Both the position numbers and the translations under genes were made by a program. The notes under the pieces are model-generated. The model ran no database searches, was not told the DNA's origin, and worked only from the letters and a program-made list of their open reading frames with translations. A stretch of DNA of 18,963 bases, from contig JADLAZ010000177.1 in NCBI GenBank assembly GCA_020849725.1, positions 1-18,963 on the forward strand, given 5' to 3'. This document shows, piece after piece, positions 15,659 to 18,963 of this stretch; the first letter of the stretch is position 1; every line of letters begins with the position of its first letter. The DNA comes from Chloroflexota bacterium (GTDB lineage: Bacteria; Chloroflexota; Chloroflexia; Thermomicrobiales; JADLAZ01).

Positions 15659-15687
15659 TTGACGGCCATCCGTGACCCGGGTACGAT
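15659..15687 (+). promoter_or_regulatory. sigma70-type promoter of the esterase/UxuA operon
   Basis: TTGACG (15659-15664), a 17-bp spacer and TACGAT (15682-15687) are the best promoter match in the window. The expected start of transcription lies near 15694, giving a leader of about 40 nt before the ATG at 15733. It lies in the 192-bp gap after the ABC exporter gene, which holds no ORF I trust. Confidence 0.6.
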
Positions 15688-15732
15688 GGGCCGGTTCCCG
15701 CGCTGTCGGAGCGATTGCCAAGGGAGGGAGGC

Positions 15733-16704
15733 ATGCCGCGTCCGTCACCCGAATCATACCCGTCGTCCGTGACCAGGCCGGCCGATTTCGACGCCTTCTG
15801 GGCCGGCGTGCTGGCGGAGGTGGACGCCATCCCGCTGGCGCCGACGTTCACACCCGCACCGCTGCGCTCGACGCCGGAGGTTGATACCTTCGACGTGCGC
15901 TTCACCAGCCTGGGCGGGCTGCGCATCGCCGCCTGGTACTGCCGGCCGGCTGGCCACCAAGGGCCGCTGCCGGGCCTGCTGATCGTGCCCGGCTACGTCA
16001 GCGAGCCGCTGCTCCCGAAAGCCTGGGCCGCGCAGGGGTATGCCACGCTCAGTCTGGCGCCGCGCGGCAAGCTGCGCAGCAACGACCGGTTCAACCCCGG
16101 CTACCCCGGCCTGCTGACGCACAATATCGTCGATCGCAGCACCTACGGCTACCGTGGCTTCTACGCTGACGCCTACCGAGCGCTCGACGTGCTGTGCAGC
16201 CGGTCCGAGGTCGATCCAAGCCGGGTCGGCGTGCATGGCTCATCGCAGGGCGGCGCGCTGACGGTGCTGATTGCGGCGTTGCGTGCCGGGCAGATCGCCT
16301 GCGGCGCGGCCGGCGCGCCCTACCTGTGCGGCTTCATGGACTCGGCCGACCTGACCCATTCCTACCCCTATCAGGAGATCAACGACTACCTGCGCCTTTA
16401 TCCCGAGCGGGCTACAGCGGCGCGCGAGACGGTCGCCTACTTCGACATCATCAACTTCGCACCACAGATCACCTGCCCGATGCTGGTCAACATCGGCCTG
16501 GAAGACGATGTCTGTCCGCCCGAGACTGGCTTCGCGCTGGCACGGGCGATGACGCAGGCCCGGGTAGATTTCCATGTCTACCCCAACTGCGCCCACGACG
16601 CTGGCTCGGCATTCCATGGCCGGCTGGTCAGCGAGTTCTTGGCCGAGCACCTGCGGCCCGGCGCCGTCGCGGCCGCCCCCGGATCGTTAATCGCCCCTCC
16701 CTGA
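15733..16704 (+). CDS. CE7/acetyl xylan esterase-like alpha/beta-hydrolase
   Basis: The protein has 323 residues from the ATG at 15733, with GGGAGG 5 nt upstream; an in-frame TTG at 15715 is less likely. The N-terminal RPADFDAFWAGVLAEV segment is typical of the acetyl xylan esterase (AXE1, carbohydrate esterase family 7) group. The nucleophile is Ser171 in GSSQGG (169-174), the acid is probably Asp258 (IGLEDDVCPP, matching the family's CPP turn), and the base is His288 (PNCAHD). The family RGQ motif appears as RGK (111-113), and the usual His-Glu pair is His-Asp. It should hydrolyse acetyl esters on small carbohydrates or similar substrates in the cytosol. It is the first gene of an apparent operon with a triad-less paralogue 39 bp downstream and a UxuA-like enzyme. 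Confidence 0.88.
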   Translation: MPRPSPESYPSSVTRPADFDAFWAGVLAEVDAIPLAPTFTPAPLRSTPEVDTFDVRFTSLGGLRIAAWYCRPAGHQGPLPGLLIVPGYVSEPLLPKAWAAQGYATLSLAPRGKLRSNDRFNPGYPGLLTHNIVDRSTYGYRGFYADAYRALDVLCSRSEVDPSRVGVHGSSQGGALTVLIAALRAGQIACGAAGAPYLCGFMDSADLTHSYPYQEINDYLRLYPERATAARETVAYFDIINFAPQITCPMLVNIGLEDDVCPPETGFALARAMTQARVDFHVYPNCAHDAGSAFHGRLVSEFLAEHLRPGAVAAAPGSLIAPP

Positions 16705-16743
16705 TCGGCGCGCTGACCGCTATCGCGCCAGGAGCAGCATCGC

Positions 16744-17625
16744 ATGTCGCATGAATCCAACGGCCGACCGGCGGACTTCGACGCCTATTGGGAGGCGGCG
16801 ATGGCCGAGCTAGCCGCGCTGCCGGTAGCGGCCGAAGTCGATCCGCTGCCGCTGCGCTCGACCGACTTCGCCGACGGCTACGGCATCAAGGTGACCAGTG
16901 TCGGGCCGTACCGGCTGTTCGCCTACTACAGCGTGCCGCACGGCGATGGCCCATTCCCGGCAATCTACCACGCGCCGGGCTACGCCAGTGTCGTCCAGGT
17001 GCCGCCTTACGAAGAGCGGCGACGGCACGTAGTCCTATCGCTGTGCGCCCGCGGCCAGCGGCTGTCCGACCGACCTTACGCCGCTGCCTATCCAGGGCTG
17101 CTGACTGAGGGCATCGCCGACCCGGCGCGCTACCTCTTCCGCGACATCGTCCGCGATGCCGTGCGCGGCCTCGACTTCCTGCTCGGCCGGCCAGAGGTCG
17201 ACACGCGCCGCATCGCTGTCGTCGGCAACGACATGGCGCTGCTGGCGGCCGCCTTCCGGCCAGCGGTGTCGGCTGTGACGATGGCCGGGCCGCTGTTCTA
17301 TGCCAGCACCGCCACGGTCCCGGCGACGAGCGCTTACCCTTGGGAGGAGATCAACGACTACACCCGTGCCTGGCCGGACCACTCCGCGGCTGTCTATCGG
17401 ACTTTGAGCTATTTCGACCCGCTCTACCACGCGCCGCGCGTGCGCGCCGCCGTCTACCTGCCGCACGAGGCGCCCGGCGGACTGTTCACGGCCGAGCGTC
17501 TGCAGCCGCTGGTCAGCGCGTTGCCGGATGGCGCGACGCTGGCGCCCCTGACCGGCTATGGCTACACCGACCGAGTGGCGCAGGAGACCTGGCTGGCCGA
17601 CCGCCTCGGCACGGCGGCCCCGTGA
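16744..17625 (+). CDS. CE7-like paralogue without catalytic triad (probable pseudoenzyme)
   Basis: This 293-residue protein is clearly related to the preceding gene: GRPADFDAYWEAAMAEL near the N-terminus, PLPLRST, AAYPGLLT, YPWEEINDYTRAWP and ALSYFD-like segments align in order. The serine motif GSSQGG has become G161-N-D163-M-A, so no nucleophile is present at that site. The CPP/Asp segment has become PHEAPGGLF with no Asp, and the His site is GYGYTD, with Tyr in place of His. It keeps the RGQ motif (103-105) that the active neighbour lacks. The frame is intact with AGGAG upstream of the ATG, so it is not a decayed gene. It may be a structural or regulatory subunit of a mixed oligomer with the neighbour, or bind a ligand; this is inference. 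Confidence 0.8.
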   Translation: MSHESNGRPADFDAYWEAAMAELAALPVAAEVDPLPLRSTDFADGYGIKVTSVGPYRLFAYYSVPHGDGPFPAIYHAPGYASVVQVPPYEERRRHVVLSLCARGQRLSDRPYAAAYPGLLTEGIADPARYLFRDIVRDAVRGLDFLLGRPEVDTRRIAVVGNDMALLAAAFRPAVSAVTMAGPLFYASTATVPATSAYPWEEINDYTRAWPDHSAAVYRTLSYFDPLYHAPRVRAAVYLPHEAPGGLFTAERLQPLVSALPDGATLAPLTGYGYTDRVAQETWLADRLGTAAP

Positions 17626-17680
17626 ATACGCAGGGGTCAGCGGCATCGCCGTCGTGGCCTGACGAGGAAAGGAGTCGACC

Positions 17681-18718
17681 GTGAGCACCTCAGGGCCGGC
17701 AACGCGGCCCAGCCCGATCGACCGCATCGCGCCGGGCATCAAGGTCACCGCGCAGATGTCACCCGAGCCGCGCGAGCAGGACCTGGCCTGGGTGCGGCAG
17801 ATGGGCGTCGAGCATGTCGTGCTGTGGACTGACGCTTCCAAGTCCAGCGCCGAGTACTATGCCAGCCGCAAGGCCCTGTTCGCCGACCACGGGCTGAGCA
17901 TCTACGGCTTCGGCAACCGCGACGTCCACAACCAGGACGCGATCGTGCTAGGCCTGTCGAACCAGCAGGCCAAGATCGGCGAGTACATCCGCCACCTGCA
18001 GGCACTGGGCGCGACCGGCATCCCCTACACGACCTACGCCCACATGCCGAATGGCATCTGGAGCACCGAGCCGGAGCTGATCCGCGGTGGCGCCGTCGCG
18101 CGTGCGTTCGACCTCGACAAGGCGTCGAGCGGCCGCTGGCACAACACGACGTACTCGCTGCCACTGACGAATGGGCGCGAGTACAGCGAAGACGAGGTAT
18201 GGGACCACTTCGCCACCTTCATCCGCCAGGCGGCGCCGGTGGCCGAGAGCGAAGGCGTGATGATCGGCATCCATCCGGATGACCCGCCGGTTCCGCGCCT
18301 CGGTGGTGTGCCACGCATCTTCAGCACCATGGCCGGCTACCAGAAGGCGCTGGAAATCGCTGACAGCCCGAACGTCGGCGTCTGTCTCTGCATCGGCTGC
18401 TGGCTGGAGGGCGGCGAAGTCTGGGGCACCGACGCCATCAGCGCCATCCGCTACTTCGGTGAGCGGAAGAAGCTGTTCAAGGTCCACTTCCGCAATATCG
18501 ACCGGCCGCTGCCGCACTTCGTCGAGACGTTCGTCGACAATGGCATCCAGGACATGTATCAGATCATGAAGGCGATGCAGGAGGTCGGGTTCCGGGGTGT
18601 CGCCATTCCTGATCACGTCCCACGCATGGGCGACGACCCGCGCCTGGGCACCGCCTTCACCATCGGCTACATGATGGCGCTGCGCCAGCGCGCCGAGGAG
18701 GAAGTCGGGACCGCCTGA
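17681..18718 (+). CDS. uxuA-like: Mannonate dehydratase (UxuA)-like TIM-barrel enzyme
   Basis: The protein has 345 residues from a GTG start at 17681, supported by AAGGAG at 17669-17674 (6-nt spacing). UxuA-type motifs: GIHPDDPPVPRLGGVPRI (His198), CLCIGCW (Cys237), FKVHFRNI (His269) and IPDHVPRM (Asp311), spaced as for the four metal ligands of the family. Members dehydrate D-mannonate to 2-keto-3-deoxygluconate in hexuronate breakdown, using Mn or a similar ion. The match is to the superfamily pattern; the protein is a little shorter than E. coli UxuA and could act on another sugar acid. It lies 55 bp downstream of the CE7-like pair, which suggests that deacetylation of a carbohydrate and sugar-acid dehydration belong to one pathway. 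No other uronate genes are visible in the window. Confidence 0.85.
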   Translation: MSTSGPATRPSPIDRIAPGIKVTAQMSPEPREQDLAWVRQMGVEHVVLWTDASKSSAEYYASRKALFADHGLSIYGFGNRDVHNQDAIVLGLSNQQAKIGEYIRHLQALGATGIPYTTYAHMPNGIWSTEPELIRGGAVARAFDLDKASSGRWHNTTYSLPLTNGREYSEDEVWDHFATFIRQAAPVAESEGVMIGIHPDDPPVPRLGGVPRIFSTMAGYQKALEIADSPNVGVCLCIGCWLEGGEVWGTDAISAIRYFGERKKLFKVHFRNIDRPLPHFVETFVDNGIQDMYQIMKAMQEVGFRGVAIPDHVPRMGDDPRLGTAFTIGYMMALRQRAEEEVGTA

Positions 18719-18756
18719 CGCCCGCGACCAGCCGTCCGGCGGCGGCATTGTCCACG

Positions 18757-18784
18757 GTAAGGGCCGTTCGCGAACGGCCCTTAC
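18757..18784. repeat. Dispersed-type palindrome, copy 2
   Basis: GTAAGGGCCGTTCG followed by CGAACGGCCCTTAC is a perfect 28-bp palindrome, 38 bp after the UxuA-like stop codon. It is related to copy 1 (23 of 28 identical), and two of the differing position pairs are compensatory. It may serve as a terminator for the operon, although the nearest T-run (18825-18830) is 40 bp away. Confidence 0.88.
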
Positions 18785-18788
18785 GGCA

Positions 18789-18816
18789 TTCTGGTGCTTG
18801 CGGTTCTGGTGTGCGG
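18789..18816. repeat. Short imperfect tandem repeat
   Basis: TTCTGGTGCTTGCGG (18789-18803) is followed directly by TTCTGGTGTGCGG (18804-18816), the same word with a 2-base deletion. It lies between the palindrome and the AT-rich patch. No function can be assigned. Confidence 0.6.
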
Positions 18817-18831
18817 CACTATTATTTTTTG

Positions 18832-18845
18832 TCCACGAACGTGGA
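18832..18845. promoter_or_regulatory. Small inverted repeat beside an AT-rich patch, possible operator
   Basis: TCCACG-AA-CGTGGA is a perfect inverted repeat right after a T-run (ATTATTTTTT, 18821-18830). It lies about 70 bp before a possible start codon at 18916, a place where an operator or promoter would fit. No known repressor site is claimed. Confidence 0.35.
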
Positions 18846-18915
18846 TGTGATGTTTAGACTACCTGGGGCAGCCTGACCCGGAGGCGGTGGGTGCAGCGCC
18901 AGGTGGGAGGGGGTG

Positions 18916-18963
18916 ATGGCGTGGTGGCGGCGTCAGGCGGCCTTCGGTCGGGCCGTGCGGGGC
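18916..18963 (+). CDS. Possible start of a gene truncated by the window end
   Basis: An ATG at 18916 with GGGAGG 5 nt upstream opens a frame of 16 codons (MAWWRRQAAFGRAVRG) that is still open at the window edge. A GTG at 18913 is an alternative. The peptide is too short to recognise, and the call rests on the ribosome binding site and its position after the AT-rich, promoter-like stretch. Confidence 0.4.
   Translation, partial: MAWWRRQAAFGRAVRG

Noticed and set aside
16744..17625. Decaying pseudogene
   Set aside because: There is no internal stop or frameshift, the ribosome binding site is good and many non-catalytic family segments are kept, so an expressed non-catalytic protein is more likely.

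Overview
High-GC window with long head-to-tail genes, AGGAGG-type ribosome binding sites and little intergenic space. The gene content (a gingipain-like extracellular protein with Ig-type domains, a very large cyclase/ATPase/TPR protein, lipoprotein M28 peptidase, DUF421 membrane protein) suggests a member of the Chloroflexota or a similar high-GC, free-living bacterium. This taxonomic guess is inference from style and families; there is no rRNA or marker gene.

Layout. 1-4394 (+): the 3' part of a large secreted caspase-fold (peptidase C25/gingipain-like) protein, with a 15-bp/5-residue tandem repeat (F-S-P-D-A/S) lying inside its N-terminal PPC-like beta domain. 4395-4561: convergent intergenic region with a dispersed-type palindrome. 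4562-4936 (-): a stand-alone cyclic-nucleotide-binding domain. 5169-8855 (+), divergent from it: a protein with two class III cyclase domains, an AAA-type ATPase and TPRs, the same architecture as mammalian soluble adenylyl cyclase. 8913-10166 (-): an imidazolonepropionase-type amidohydrolase. 10323-11343 (+): a small one-pass membrane protein followed by a DUF421 (YetF-like) membrane protein. 11452-12231 (+): a classical SDR oxidoreductase. 12317-15540 (+): a lipoprotein M28 metallopeptidase whose stop codon overlaps the start of an ABC exporter (ATGA). 15733-18718 (+): an apparent operon behind a good sigma70-type promoter: a CE7/acetyl-xylan-esterase-like hydrolase, a shorter paralogue that has lost the catalytic triad, and a mannonate dehydratase (UxuA)-like enzyme. 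18719-18963: a second copy of the palindrome, a small inverted repeat next to an AT-rich patch, and the possible start of a gene running out of the window.

How the genes may work together. The divergent cyclase and cyclic-nucleotide-binding protein could be a signal producer/receiver pair. The last three genes look like a carbohydrate (acetyl ester plus sugar acid) catabolic unit. The peptidase and ABC exporter are translationally coupled. The rest looks like independent housekeeping or accessory genes. I see no CRISPR array, phage, transposase, tRNA or rRNA, and no clear defence island. The most unusual points are the pentapeptide repeat in the gingipain-like protein, the complementary split of catalytic residues between the two cyclase domains, the active/inactive esterase pair, and two palindromes that differ by compensatory base changes.
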